From Natrinema versiforme JCM 10478 (lineage in GTDB: Archaea > Halobacteriota > Halobacteria > Halobacteriales > Natrialbaceae): a stretch of DNA of 33,292 bases. The position numbers and the translations under genes are program-made. Under the pieces are notes generated by a model. It did not search any database, was not told the origin of the DNA, and saw only the letters and a program-made list of their open reading frames with translations. Positions 7,080 through 14,898 of this stretch are shown here, piece by piece. Positions within the stretch are counted from its first letter, which is position 1; the number at the start of each line of letters is the position of its first letter. The stretch lies in assembly GCF_000337195.1 (NCBI RefSeq), contig NZ_AOID01000030.1, forward strand, positions 67,305 through 100,596. The letters are read 5' to 3'.

Positions 7080-9647
7080 ATGACAGACGACACAACCTAC
7101 CGCGAAAAGGGACGTGCAGTAGTCCTGGCCGCGCTTATGGTGCTGTCCGTTGTTGCCATGTCCGCAGCGTTTGCGGGCGGTGCAGCAGCGGCATATAATG
7201 GCGGAGATTCCGATGTTAACACAGAATACAGCGCAGACGACTTGGATGGCAAACTTGTCTGGCAAGGACAAGTCCTAGGCGTTGGCGACCTTGGTAGCGA
7301 CAACGAGATTACACTGAAAGAAGACCAAGGTGACGACGGCAACCGAACCGTCGAACAGTTGAGCAGTGACGACGATGGTAACGTCGAAATCGACACTTCG
7401 CCCCTCGAGGCTGGGAACTACTTCCTCGAAGGAGGGGATGCAACCCCTAGCAACCAGTTCGAAATCGTTGTTCAGTCGTTCAGTGCGACTGACTTCGAAG
7501 ACGATACGGTTGATGACGACGAAACTGTCGACTTCGAATTCAACTCCAATCGCGGTACGTACGCCGTGAACGTTACCGCCGATGGCCTCGAAGATGAAGA
7601 TCTCGACTCGATCTTCAACACGTCGACAGACAATAATGACTTCGACGTCACCGATTACGACAACAGTAATGACAGTGACGACGAGGTCATTAAGATCTCT
7701 GGTATCAGTGACGCGGACGACTACACAGCGAACTTTACCGACATCGACACCGGTGAGTACACGTTCGACTTCGAGTCGAACGACACGTCCGCCACATCGA
7801 ACGACACGATCACTGTGACCGAGGGCGAAGACGGCAGCCTCTCGTTCGGTGACGAAGTCATTGAAACGCGCACGAACACGGCCGAGATCCCGGTCGAACT
7901 TGAGGAGACCGACCAAGGTTACCTCCGTGTCGGTACGATGGAGGACGCTGGCTACGAAGTCTACCTCCTTGTCGAGGACGATGACAACAACGAAGGCGAG
8001 ACCGGCGAGGTCGTCGTCGAGATGGACACTATCGCGGCAGCTAACAACACTTCGAGTGTTGAGGATGCCTTCTCGCCAGCTGACAGCGACGACTCTGTCA
8101 GCCTCGAAGTCGTCCACAACGAAAGTGCAAACGAGCATCTCGGCTCTGGCGACTACCCGCTGTCGCTCTCGACAGATATTAACGAAACGCTCACCGACGC
8201 GAACGATGCGACGGACTTCTCTGAGGATGATCTCGAGGCCTTCGACGATAGCGAAGAAGACACCTCGTACATGACTCTCGAGAACCGTCAGACTCTCGCT
8301 GAGGACGCTGTCACGGCGCACACTGCGCCGCAGGGCAACCTCAACGACATCACTGACGAACTTGACGACGACGAGACCCTCAACGACCTAATCGAAGAGG
8401 AGAACATCACGGCTACCGACACGGTTGCCGACGGTGATGGTATGCTCGTCAGTCTCGAGACTGAGGGACTCCACAGCTACTTCGAAGAGGGAGACACCTT
8501 CGAAGACATTAACAGCGCTGCCAACTCCAATGGTCAGGACTTCAACCTCACCATCGAGGGCGAGGACAGCGGCCCGAACGCTGACCCGCCAGTCTGGACC
8601 ACGAGTGACACCGTTGGTAGTGATGAGACCGCTACGATCAATGACTCTGTAGAGGTCGTCGCTGCGAACCAGTCGGAGGGCACCGTGCTCTTCAACGTTG
8701 ATTACAGCGGATTCGGATCCGAATTCGAAACTGGTGACTCCTACGACACCACCTTCAACGTCAACTACGACTGGGAGTACGCAAGCGAAGAAGCTGAGGA
8801 CAACGAAGAGAACGAGGAAGCCGTTGACTCGTTCGACCTCGAACAGCGTGAATTCGAGCTCGACGACAGCAACGAAGAGCTGCCCGCCTCCGCAACGGCA
8901 ACTGTGACCGGCGAGACCAACGTCGCACCCGGCACGGAAGTTAGCGACCGCCTGCGCTCGGCTGGTAACTTCACGCAGTCTAACGATGCCTACGTCGCTG
9001 ACGACGGGACCTTCGAAATCGGTCACGACCTCAGCGAGTACGAGGCAGGTATCGATTATACCCTCGAGGCCGACGAAGAGGGTGGCACGGAAGATGACCT
9101 CGAAGGCACCACCATCCCTGGTGACGCGCTCCAGTCCTTCGACTACGACGTCTCCACCGACCCCGCAGAGCCGACGGTCGGTGACACTGTCACCGGTACG
9201 GTTTCCGTTGACAACCCCAACGACGCTCAGAAGTCCGAGGACGTCGAGTTCGTCTTCGACGGTGAGACGCTCTACAACGACACTGTCGACCTCGACAGTG
9301 GCGCAAGCGACACGATCGTCGACGGCGCAACCCTCCTCGAGACCGCTGAGAAAGGCGACTACGAGTGGGAACTGATCGTTGACGGCGAAACCGAAGACTC
9401 CGGCACGGTGACTGTCGCCGAAGACGACAGTGGCTCGGATGACAGTGGCTCGGACGACTCCGGTTCGGACGACTCCGGTTCGGACGACTCCGGCTCGGAC
9501 GACTCCGGTTCGGACGACTCCGGTTCGGACGACTCCGGTTCGGACGACTCCGGTAGCTCCGACGACGGCACGCCCGGCTTCGGTGTCGGCGTCGCCCTCG
9601 TCGCGCTGCTCGGCGCTGCCATGCTGGCACTCCGCCGCCAGAACTAA
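7080..9647 (+). CDS. S-layer surface glycoprotein with PGF-CTERM anchor
   Basis: An 855-residue, very acidic secreted protein. Residues about 8-38 are the haloarchaeal surface-glycoprotein signal peptide (REKGRAVVLAALMVLSVVA, cleavage near AAAA). A beta-rich body follows, with about fifteen N-x-S/T sequons for N-glycosylation. Then comes a DSG spacer (about 783-828) and a PGF-CTERM tail (PGFGVGVALVALLGAAM, then RRQN), the signal for archaeosortase A cleavage and lipid attachment. It should form the cell-wall lattice. Codon use differs from neighbours, with more GAA and AAC, which fits very high expression. A hairpin plus T-rich stretch follows the stop. The glycan genes at the right of the window may serve this protein. 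Confidence 0.88.
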   Translation: MTDDTTYREKGRAVVLAALMVLSVVAMSAAFAGGAAAAYNGGDSDVNTEYSADDLDGKLVWQGQVLGVGDLGSDNEITLKEDQGDDGNRTVEQLSSDDDGNVEIDTSPLEAGNYFLEGGDATPSNQFEIVVQSFSATDFEDDTVDDDETVDFEFNSNRGTYAVNVTADGLEDEDLDSIFNTSTDNNDFDVTDYDNSNDSDDEVIKISGISDADDYTANFTDIDTGEYTFDFESNDTSATSNDTITVTEGEDGSLSFGDEVIETRTNTAEIPVELEETDQGYLRVGTMEDAGYEVYLLVEDDDNNEGETGEVVVEMDTIAAANNTSSVEDAFSPADSDDSVSLEVVHNESANEHLGSGDYPLSLSTDINETLTDANDATDFSEDDLEAFDDSEEDTSYMTLENRQTLAEDAVTAHTAPQGNLNDITDELDDDETLNDLIEEENITATDTVADGDGMLVSLETEGLHSYFEEGDTFEDINSAANSNGQDFNLTIEGEDSGPNADPPVWTTSDTVGSDETATINDSVEVVAANQSEGTVLFNVDYSGFGSEFETGDSYDTTFNVNYDWEYASEEAEDNEENEEAVDSFDLEQREFELDDSNEELPASATATVTGETNVAPGTEVSDRLRSAGNFTQSNDAYVADDGTFEIGHDLSEYEAGIDYTLEADEEGGTEDDLEGTTIPGDALQSFDYDVSTDPAEPTVGDTVTGTVSVDNPNDAQKSEDVEFVFDGETLYNDTVDLDSGASDTIVDGATLLETAEKGDYEWELIVDGETEDSGTVTVAEDDSGSDDSGSDDSGSDDSGSDDSGSDDSGSDDSGSDDSGSDDSGSSDDGTPGFGVGVALVALLGAAMLALRRQN
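9435..9554 (+). repeat. 15-bp tandem repeat, 8 units, coding SDDSG
   Basis: Eight uninterrupted copies of a 15-bp unit code the S-layer spacer. Units 2-8 read tcggacgactccgg followed by T or C and differ only at that last base; unit 1 uses gat and agt codons instead. Near identity at silent positions implies recent slippage or gene conversion. Copy changes keep the frame and alter spacer length between lattice and membrane. Confidence 0.95.
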
Positions 9648-9660
9648 ACTGTAACAACTA

Positions 9661-9700
9661 CCGGCTCACGCCGGCCCTAACTTTCGCGGTTTTCTTTTAT
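9661..9700 (+). terminator. Hairpin plus T-rich terminator after the S-layer gene
   Basis: CCGGC-TCAC-GCCGG (9661-9674) lies 13 bp after the stop and is followed by TTTTCTTTTAT at 9690-9700. Archaeal termination mainly needs the T-tract; the hairpin may protect the transcript end. The tfb gene has a similar CCCGC-TGAC-GCGGG arrangement. Confidence 0.55.
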
Positions 9701-10185
9701 CGGGCACCACACCACTAGCGATAGGTGTAGTCGTCTCGAGTCGATGCAACGACACAGGGATAGCCATGATTGTCTCCGCTTATCTGCGAGAACCGACGAG
9801 ATAATCGGTGACACCTGCGTTGCACTCGAGACGGTGACAGACACTGACCCGCTCGAGAGAGTCCCCTCTCCTTGTGGACCAACACAACGCTGGTCGCTCA
9901 CAGACCAGCTGATCGAACACGCTCGAGTTGATCGCGTTCGAGCTGTCTCGAGGAACCAAGACTGAGCCGACGCCGCCAACGGCACAGTTCGTCTTGCTGT
10001 GCTCGAGACTGATGCCTATGCGATTTCAAGTTCGCCTCGAGACGACAAGTCGACACAGGGCCAGCGTCACTGTGCGAGAGCCGTGTCCCTATCCAGTTTG
10101 AGAAGACAAAACGATACGTCGCAACAAAGATCGAGACAGCCGGTTCAGACAGAGAGACAACGCGCTGCGCAGCCGCTGAAACCGA
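9701..10185. other. Long convergent gap rich in CTCGAG
   Basis: A 485-bp stretch between two converging genes with no believable ORF: frames of 70-100 codons exist on both strands but have no family signature and no codon bias. It contains seven CTCGAG palindromes, at 9735, 9825, 9852, 9922, 9947, 10002 and 10036, far above chance, often extended as CTCGAGA or CTCGAGT. It could be decayed coding DNA or a site array. Confidence 0.6.
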
Positions 10186-11511
10186 TCAGTCGTCTGCCGC
10201 GGCCGGTTCGACCTCTTCCACGCTCGAGTCGGCTCGCTCGAGGTCCTCGAGGTACTCGTCGGCGTCCAGTGCGGCCTTTGAGCCCATGCCGGCGGCGGTG
10301 ACGGCCTGCTGGTAGTGGTAGTCGACGACGTCGCCGGCACCGAAGATGCCGGGGACGTGGGTTTCGGTCTGGCCGCCGCCCTCGCCGCCTTTGGTCTTCA
10401 GATAGCCGTCGGCGTCGGTCTCGACACCGGTGCCCTCGAGGTAGTCGGTGTTGGGCGTGTGGCCGATGGCGAAGAAGACGGCTCCCACGTCGAAGCCGAA
10501 CTCCTCGGTTTCGGGGTCTTCGAGACGGTCGGTGGGGTGGCCCTTGTCGTTCTCGACGAGGGTGACGTGGTCGACGCCCTCCTCCTGGGAGCCGTGGATC
10601 TCGATCAGTTCGGTGTTTTTCATGATCTCGATCTCGCCGTCGTCGACCTTCTCCTCGACGCGGTCGACCCAGTAGTCCTCCGCGCGGAACTCCTCGCGCC
10701 GGTGGGCGATGTAGACGGTGTCGGCGAACTTCGTGAGGAAGGTGGCCTCCTCCATGGCGGCGTCGCCACCGCCGACGACGAGCATGTCTTCGCCGCGGAA
10801 GAACGCGCCGTCACAGGTCGCACACGTCGAGAGGCCGTAGCCCATGAGTTCGTCCTCGCCGGGGATCTCGAGCGTGCGGGCGCTGGCACCAGAGGCGGCG
10901 ATGACGGCGTCGGCGGTGTAGACGTCGCCGTCTTTCATCTCGACGCGGAAGGGACGGCTGGAGTCATCGACGGATTCGATGATCCCGTTTTTCAGGTCGG
11001 CTCCGAACTGTTCGGCCTGCTCTTTCATGTTGTTGACCAGTTCCGGGCCGCCGATGCCGTCGGGGAAACCGGGGTAGTTGGCCACGTCGGTGGTCAGGGT
11101 GAGCTGGCCGCCGGGTTCGTCGCCCTCGATGACGAGCGGCTCGTTGTTCGAGCGGCCGGCGTAGATCGCGGCGGTTAGCCCGGCGATGCCGGTGCCGGCG
11201 ATGATGAGTTTGCGGTGTTCGACGACCTCGTCATCGTCGTCGGTCGCGATGCCGAGTTTTTCGTCGAGTTCGCCGGTCTCGTTGAGCGCGCTGGTGTCGT
11301 CCCAGCCGCCGATCAGTTCGTCGTCGATGAATACTTCGGGGGCAGTTTTGCGGCCGTCCGCTCGGTCGACCATCTCGTCGAAGAGATCGTCGTCGTCGGT
11401 GACGTTGTACGTCTCGTACTCGATTCCCTTGCTGTCGAAGAGGTCCTTGGCCTTCTCGCAATACGGGCAGTCCGTCTTCGTATAGATCTCGACGCGTGGC
11501 TGGTCGCTCAT
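10186..11511 (-). CDS. trxB: Glutaredoxin-thioredoxin reductase fusion
   Basis: A 441-residue two-domain flavoprotein. Residues 1-88 are a glutaredoxin-like domain with the CPYC site (Cys15, Cys18) and TAPEVFIDD (57-64, holding the cis-Pro). Residues 99-420 are a low-molecular-weight thioredoxin reductase: FAD motif GTGIAG (106-111), redox site CATC (Cys230, Cys233), NAD(P)H motif GGGDAA (247-252) with HRREEFRA (270-277) favouring NADPH, and AGD near 392-394. The acidic tail is typical of halophiles. Electrons could pass from NADPH through FAD and CATC to the attached CPYC domain, making the enzyme its own thioredoxin-like partner. It has its own promoter and a probably leaderless mRNA. Confidence 0.9.
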   Translation of the reverse strand: MSDQPRVEIYTKTDCPYCEKAKDLFDSKGIEYETYNVTDDDDLFDEMVDRADGRKTAPEVFIDDELIGGWDDTSALNETGELDEKLGIATDDDDEVVEHRKLIIAGTGIAGLTAAIYAGRSNNEPLVIEGDEPGGQLTLTTDVANYPGFPDGIGGPELVNNMKEQAEQFGADLKNGIIESVDDSSRPFRVEMKDGDVYTADAVIAASGASARTLEIPGEDELMGYGLSTCATCDGAFFRGEDMLVVGGGDAAMEEATFLTKFADTVYIAHRREEFRAEDYWVDRVEEKVDDGEIEIMKNTELIEIHGSQEEGVDHVTLVENDKGHPTDRLEDPETEEFGFDVGAVFFAIGHTPNTDYLEGTGVETDADGYLKTKGGEGGGQTETHVPGIFGAGDVVDYHYQQAVTAAGMGSKAALDADEYLEDLERADSSVEEVEPAAADD

Positions 11512-11514
11512 GTA

Positions 11515-11844
11515 TCAAGGTATGGATAGAGCGCCTAAACCCCTTGCGCTCTCAGCAATCGCCCCCTCTTGTGACGACGGCTGCGGGTCCTCGGTCGCCG
11601 ACGTTGCGCCATCGACGAACTCGAGAGAGACCGTCAGTTCTCGCTCGGTTCGATCCTCGAGCGCCGTCTCGAGTCGGTCGACGAGGCTGGGATACGGATG
11701 GTCTGTGGGCCGCTGGACGACGACCGTCATGACCGTTTCGTCGCTGACGATTCCGACATCATTGGACTGGGCTCGGTCCTCGACCAACTCGAGGTGAGCG
11801 TATTCGCCGTCACCGAGGACGGTTCTGACCTCGTCGATGACCGT
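11515..11844 (-). pseudogene. Conserved-looking coding segment with no standard start codon
   Basis: Reading down from 11844, about 109 codons show strong GC-rich third positions and a protein-like sequence (IDEVRTVLGDGEYAHLELV, then VSDETVMTVVVQRP and ERELTVSLEFVDG), ending at TGA (11515-11517) 3 bp from the trxB start. The frame stays open upstream but without ATG, GTG or TTG until it runs antisense to the DUF357 gene. The codon before VIDEV is ACG, one change from ATG. I do not recognise the family. It could be a gene that lost its start, one with an unusual start, or the remains of a longer gene. The trxB promoter lies within its last codons. Confidence 0.45.
11532..11540 (-). promoter_or_regulatory. 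trxB TATA element
   Basis: On the minus strand GTTTAGG is centred about 26 bp before the trxB ATG, the spacing that gives a leaderless transcript in haloarchaea. It lies inside the final codons of the upstream reading frame. Confidence 0.4.
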
Positions 11845-11889
11845 CCACCGAGCCGACGCACTTACGGACGCAAGCGACGAGGAACGATC

Positions 11890-12177
11890 ATGGCAGCCGA
11901 TCTCGAGGAGAAGACGAATCGGTACGGCGAGTTGCTCGCGGCGGCGCTGGAGGAGGCGTCGGTCGCGCCGCCCGAGGGGACGCCGATGGCCGAGGCGGCC
12001 GACGACTGCTACGAGATGGCGGCGTCCTATCTGGAGGACGGGACCCACTTCCGGGAACAAGATGATCTCGTCAATGCATTGGCCTCGTTCTCGTACGGGC
12101 ACGCGTGGCTCGACGCCGGGGCCCGTGTCGGCCTGTTCGACGTCCCGACGGAGGGCCACCTCTTCACCGTCGAGTGA
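11890..12177 (+). CDS. DUF357 family protein
   Basis: A 95-residue helical protein. The pattern DLEEKTNRYGELLAAALEE followed by SYLEDGTHFREQDDLVNALA and SYGHAWLDAGARVGLF matches the DUF357 family, widespread in Euryarchaeota and of unknown function. The predicted fold is a short helical bundle. The ATG at 11890 was chosen because the family homology starts right there; the frame is open further upstream but lacks conserved content. It lies upstream of tfb but is separated from it by 200 bp with a strong promoter, so it is probably a single-gene unit. Confidence 0.85.
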   Translation: MAADLEEKTNRYGELLAAALEEASVAPPEGTPMAEAADDCYEMAASYLEDGTHFREQDDLVNALASFSYGHAWLDAGARVGLFDVPTEGHLFTVE

Positions 12178-12241
12178 CGCGAGTCGGGGACGTGAACGTG
12201 GTCCCTGCCATCTCAAACGATTAATCACTATGTAACCGGAA

Positions 12242-12294
12242 CATATATACCAACTTTGGCGATTAGCTTATAAAGTAGGCGAAGCATTTATATG
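12242..12294 (+). promoter_or_regulatory. Clustered TATA elements upstream of tfb
   Basis: Three TATA-like boxes stand in a row: CATATATAC (12242-12250), CTTATAAAG (12267-12275) and TTTATATG (12287-12294), the last preceded by the BRE-like GAAGC. The last would start transcription near 12316, the middle one near 12298. Several core promoters suggest autoregulation or condition-dependent starts for this general transcription factor. Confidence 0.6.
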
Positions 12295-12311
12295 CCTTAC
12301 GACCTTACTCT

Positions 12312-12368
12312 ATGTTAGCTGAGGCGACCGGGTTTCTTCTGGTTACCCCACCCGGGAGCCCCGAGTAA
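12312..12368 (+). CDS. 18-codon leader ORF upstream of tfb
   Basis: ATG at 12312 opens an 18-codon frame (MLAEATGFLLVTPPGSPE) that ends at TAA 12366-12368, 15 bp before the tfb ATG. The stop falls in the right arm of a hairpin GGTTAC (12341-12346)/GTAACC (12365-12370). Ribosomes on the leader ORF would open this hairpin. Its presence in the mRNA depends on which TATA box is used: certain if transcription begins near 12298, marginal if near 12316. Function is inferred only. Confidence 0.3.
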   Translation: MLAEATGFLLVTPPGSPE

Positions 12369-12383
12369 CCCACCCGACACACC

Positions 12384-13364
12384 ATGACAGACACCAGCAT
12401 CCGAACCTATACGAACGAGCAAGAGACCGAAACCGAAGAGGAGACCACCGCGGTATCCGACGAGCAAGAGCACTGTCCCGAATGCGGTGGCCGACTCATC
12501 TCCGACGACGAACACGCCGAAACGGTCTGTTCCGACTGCGGGCTCGTCGTCGAGGAAGACGAGATCGACCGCGGCCCCGAATGGAGAGCCTTCGACTCTG
12601 CCGAGAAAGACGAGAAGTCCCGCGTCGGCGCGCCGACGACCAACATGATGCACGACCAGGGGCTCTCGACGAACATCGGCTGGCAGGACAAAGACGCCTA
12701 CGGCCGCTCGCTCTCGAGTCGCCAGCGCCAGAAGATGCAGCGCCTGCGCACGTGGAACGAGCGGTTCCGCACCCGCGACTCCAAGGAGCGCAACCTCAAG
12801 CAGGCACTCGGCGAGATCGACCGAATGGCGAGCGCGCTCGGTCTCCCGGAGAACGTCCGCGAGACCGCGTCGGTCATCTACCGCCGCGCGCTCGAGGAGG
12901 ACCTGCTGCCGGGTCGTTCGATCGAGGGCGTCGCGACCGCGTCGCTGTACGCCGCCGCCCGACAGGCCGGCACGCCGCGTAGCCTCGACGAGATCTCGGC
13001 CGTCTCCCGCGTCGAGAAGATGGAGCTGACCCGCACGTACCGCTACATCATCCGGGAACTCGGCCTCGAGGTCAAGCCGGCCGACCCCGAACACTACGTG
13101 CCGCGGTTCGTCAGCGACCTCGATCTCTCCGACGAGACCGAACGCATGGCCCGCGAACTGCTCGAGTCGGCCCGTCAGGAGGGCGTCCACAGCGGTAAGT
13201 CGCCGGTCGGCCTCGCGGCCGCCGCCGTCTACGCCGCCGCGCTCCTGACCAACGAGAAGGTCACCCAGAACGAGGTCAGCGAAGTCGCGAGCATCTCCGA
13301 AGTGACCATCCGGAACCGGTACAAGGAACTGCTCGAGGCCTCGGACACTGCTGCGCCCGCCTAA
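12384..13364 (+). CDS. tfb: Transcription initiation factor IIB
   Basis: A 326-residue TFB. The N-terminal zinc ribbon has Cys31, Cys34, Cys49 and Cys52 (CPECGGRL and CSDCGLV). The B-finger/B-reader region follows (RGPEWRAFDS, then SRVGAPTT), then two cyclin-like repeats (about 120-215 and 220-315), the second with the helix-turn-helix that reads the BRE (VTQNEVSEVASISEVTIRNR). It recruits RNA polymerase to TBP-bound promoters. Haloarchaea usually carry several TFB paralogues with partly distinct regulons; which one this is cannot be decided here. All functional parts are present. It is transcribed alone and ends before a hairpin/T-tract. Confidence 0.95.
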   Translation: MTDTSIRTYTNEQETETEEETTAVSDEQEHCPECGGRLISDDEHAETVCSDCGLVVEEDEIDRGPEWRAFDSAEKDEKSRVGAPTTNMMHDQGLSTNIGWQDKDAYGRSLSSRQRQKMQRLRTWNERFRTRDSKERNLKQALGEIDRMASALGLPENVRETASVIYRRALEEDLLPGRSIEGVATASLYAAARQAGTPRSLDEISAVSRVEKMELTRTYRYIIRELGLEVKPADPEHYVPRFVSDLDLSDETERMARELLESARQEGVHSGKSPVGLAAAAVYAAALLTNEKVTQNEVSEVASISEVTIRNRYKELLEASDTAAPA

Positions 13365-13395
13365 ACGGTCGGCATCGACGGCTGTCATCTGTCGT

Positions 13396-13418
13396 CCCGC
13401 TGACGCGGGTGGTCTTTT
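13396..13418 (+). terminator. Hairpin and T-tract after tfb
   Basis: CCCGC-TGAC-GCGGG (13396-13409) is followed by TGGTCTTTTC. It lies about 30 bp after the tfb stop and resembles the element after the S-layer gene. Confidence 0.5.
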
Positions 13419-13472
13419 CGGTTGAACGGAACTGCGGCAACGTTTTTCACCGCTCATGTGAAAGTGTGTGAC

Positions 13473-13652
13473 ATGGATAGAACGACCGTCCAACTGTTGT
13501 GTCCTGAATGCGCGAAAGACTGGCAGGTTTCCCCGGACGAATTACCCGCGCCCGCCGAGATGTTCCACTGTCCGAACTGTCACGCGTCCCGTCGGACGGC
13601 CGAGTTCATGCGGACGGACCGCGATCTGCAGACGTTAAAACAGCTCGGGTAG
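13473..13652 (+). CDS. Small zinc-ribbon protein
   Basis: A 59-residue protein, MDRTTVQLLCPECAK at the start, with two Cys pairs (CPEC and CPNC, 24-25 residues apart) forming a treble-clef or zinc-ribbon site, then RRTAEFMRTDRDLQTLKQLG. Small proteins of this kind are very common in haloarchaea and most have no known role. I chose ATG 13473 over an in-frame upstream ATG because a TTTTTCA element is centred about 27 bp ahead, which suggests a leaderless mRNA starting at this codon. It may bind DNA, RNA or a protein partner; nothing in the neighbourhood decides this. Confidence 0.75.
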   Translation: MDRTTVQLLCPECAKDWQVSPDELPAPAEMFHCPNCHASRRTAEFMRTDRDLQTLKQLG

Positions 13653-13910
13653 TGCCGCGGTCGGTCACGGTCCGTTTCCATTTTTGTGACCCGTCATCTG
13701 TACGACCGTCATACCAGCACTAGCCATGGTTTAACTCTCGGGAGTGACCCCCTCGGAAACTGGACCGAAAACACTCGTTACAGGAGTAAAACAATCGGTA
13801 ACTCCGTGTTGTCCTGCGGTTTTTCTCGCGTAGGGACCGCATTCGAACCGTCTCATTCGATGACAGACCGGCCGGTCAACACGAGCTGCGTGTTAACGCG
13901 ACTCAAGATA

Positions 13911-13919
13911 ATAATATAA
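13911..13919 (+). promoter_or_regulatory. TATA box of the UPF0058 gene
   Basis: ATAATATAA is centred 26-32 bp before the two possible start codons (13941, 13947), so the transcript should have little or no leader. Confidence 0.6.
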
Positions 13920-13946
13920 CCCTGCAGTGGGTAGGAGTGGATGGTT

Positions 13947-14183
13947 ATGAAGAAGCAGGAGCTCATTCACCTTCACGGCCTTCTGGCGGAGGTATCGAAC
14001 CAGTGTGCAGAGTGGAACGACTGTCAGATTGACCTCGAGAAGTACGAGTCGAAAGGCATCCGGCCGACCTCGATTCACAAATCGAAGACTGATCACAAAG
14101 CCGCTGTTTTTGCGATCGCCGAGGGAATTACGACGAACATGCGGGAAGAGGAGCAGGAAGCAGTCGCCGCCACTGCAGACTGA
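13947..14183 (+). CDS. UPF0058 family protein
   Basis: A 78-residue helical protein starting MKKQELIHLHGLLAEVSNQ, the conserved opening of UPF0058 proteins, an archaeal family of unknown function. I place the start at ATG 13947 because the family begins with MKKQE; ATG 13941 would add two residues. The two conserved His (HLH) and an acidic, helical remainder suggest a small dimeric helical protein, possibly metal-binding, but this is inference. It has its own TATA box and stands alone. The 294 bp to its left contain no gene. Confidence 0.85.
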   Translation: MKKQELIHLHGLLAEVSNQCAEWNDCQIDLEKYESKGIRPTSIHKSKTDHKAAVFAIAEGITTNMREEEQEAVAATAD

Positions 14184-14267
14184 GCAACTCGTCGCATCCT
14201 CCGGTCGATCACAGCCCGTACTGGCGAGACTCGGTTCTGGATGGTGACGTCTCGACGACGAGATCAG

Positions 14268-14756
14268 TTACTCGACGAGGTCCTCGAACTCGGGGAGGAT
14301 CTCTTCGTCGTCTTCCTCGTCGTCCGAATCGCTCGCCGTCTCGGCCCGGTCGTCCGCCTGCGCAGCGTCCGTTGACTCGTCGGTTTCGGCCGACTCCTCG
14401 TCGCCTTCGTCGCCGTCCTCGTCTTCGATGACGTCGATCTGCGTCACCTCGAGCGGGATGTTCTCGAGGAGTTGGCCGATCTCTTTGCGCGCGATACGCG
14501 AGGCGTGTTCCTCGCGCTCGACGTTGAAGACGGTCATCTCCAACTCGAGCGCGACGAGCGCTTCGTCGGCCGCGATGAACGCGGGCGGGAGTTCCTCGCC
14601 CGATGGGGAGGTTCGCTCACCCATGTTGATCTCGACGTAATTGAGGTCAGGGTTCAACATCTCGCCCGTCTTCGAGATGGCGATACGGATCGCCTCGTCT
14701 TCCGTTTCCACGTCGAATACCGGCACGGCAGCTTCGACGACGACCCTGCAATCCAT
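14268..14756 (-). CDS. UPF0212 (DUF555) family protein
   Basis: A 162-residue protein. Residues 1-115 match UPF0212/DUF555 (MDCRVVVEAAVPVFDVETED, with SKTGEMLNPDLNYVEI), a conserved archaeal family of unknown function with an alternating beta/alpha pattern. Residues about 113-162 form an extra tail that is almost entirely Asp, Glu, Ser and Ala, a halophile addition. It is divergent from the OGG1-like glycosylase gene, with 142 bp between them. There are no visible catalytic residues. Confidence 0.85.
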   Translation of the reverse strand: MDCRVVVEAAVPVFDVETEDEAIRIAISKTGEMLNPDLNYVEINMGERTSPSGEELPPAFIAADEALVALELEMTVFNVEREEHASRIARKEIGQLLENIPLEVTQIDVIEDEDGDEGDEESAETDESTDAAQADDRAETASDSDDEEDDEEILPEFEDLVE

Positions 14757-14898
14757 ACACAGACGTTGTATGCCCTACAGTAAGAAGGTTCGCCCGACGA
14801 CGGGCAATTGGACCGTGCTGCCTGTCGGGGCCGACCCCACGACGCGACGCCCGGGCAGTTCGAAAGGCAAAAGCCCGCGCCCCCGAAGGCTCGAACGA

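Noticed and set aside
9435-9554. Possible CRISPR array
   Set aside because: The units are contiguous 15-mers without spacers and code SDDSG in frame with the S-layer gene.
9744-9965. 73-codon plus-strand frame in the convergent gap
   Set aside because: No codon bias, no promoter at leaderless spacing and no recognisable motif; a minus-strand frame overlaps it equally well.
12315-13493. Minus-strand frame of 392 codons opposite tfb
   Set aside because: Antisense shadow; tfb has all domains on the plus strand.
13686-13919. 77-codon frame between the zinc-ribbon and UPF0058 genes
   Set aside because: AT-rich codons, no motif, and its end overlaps the UPF0058 TATA box.
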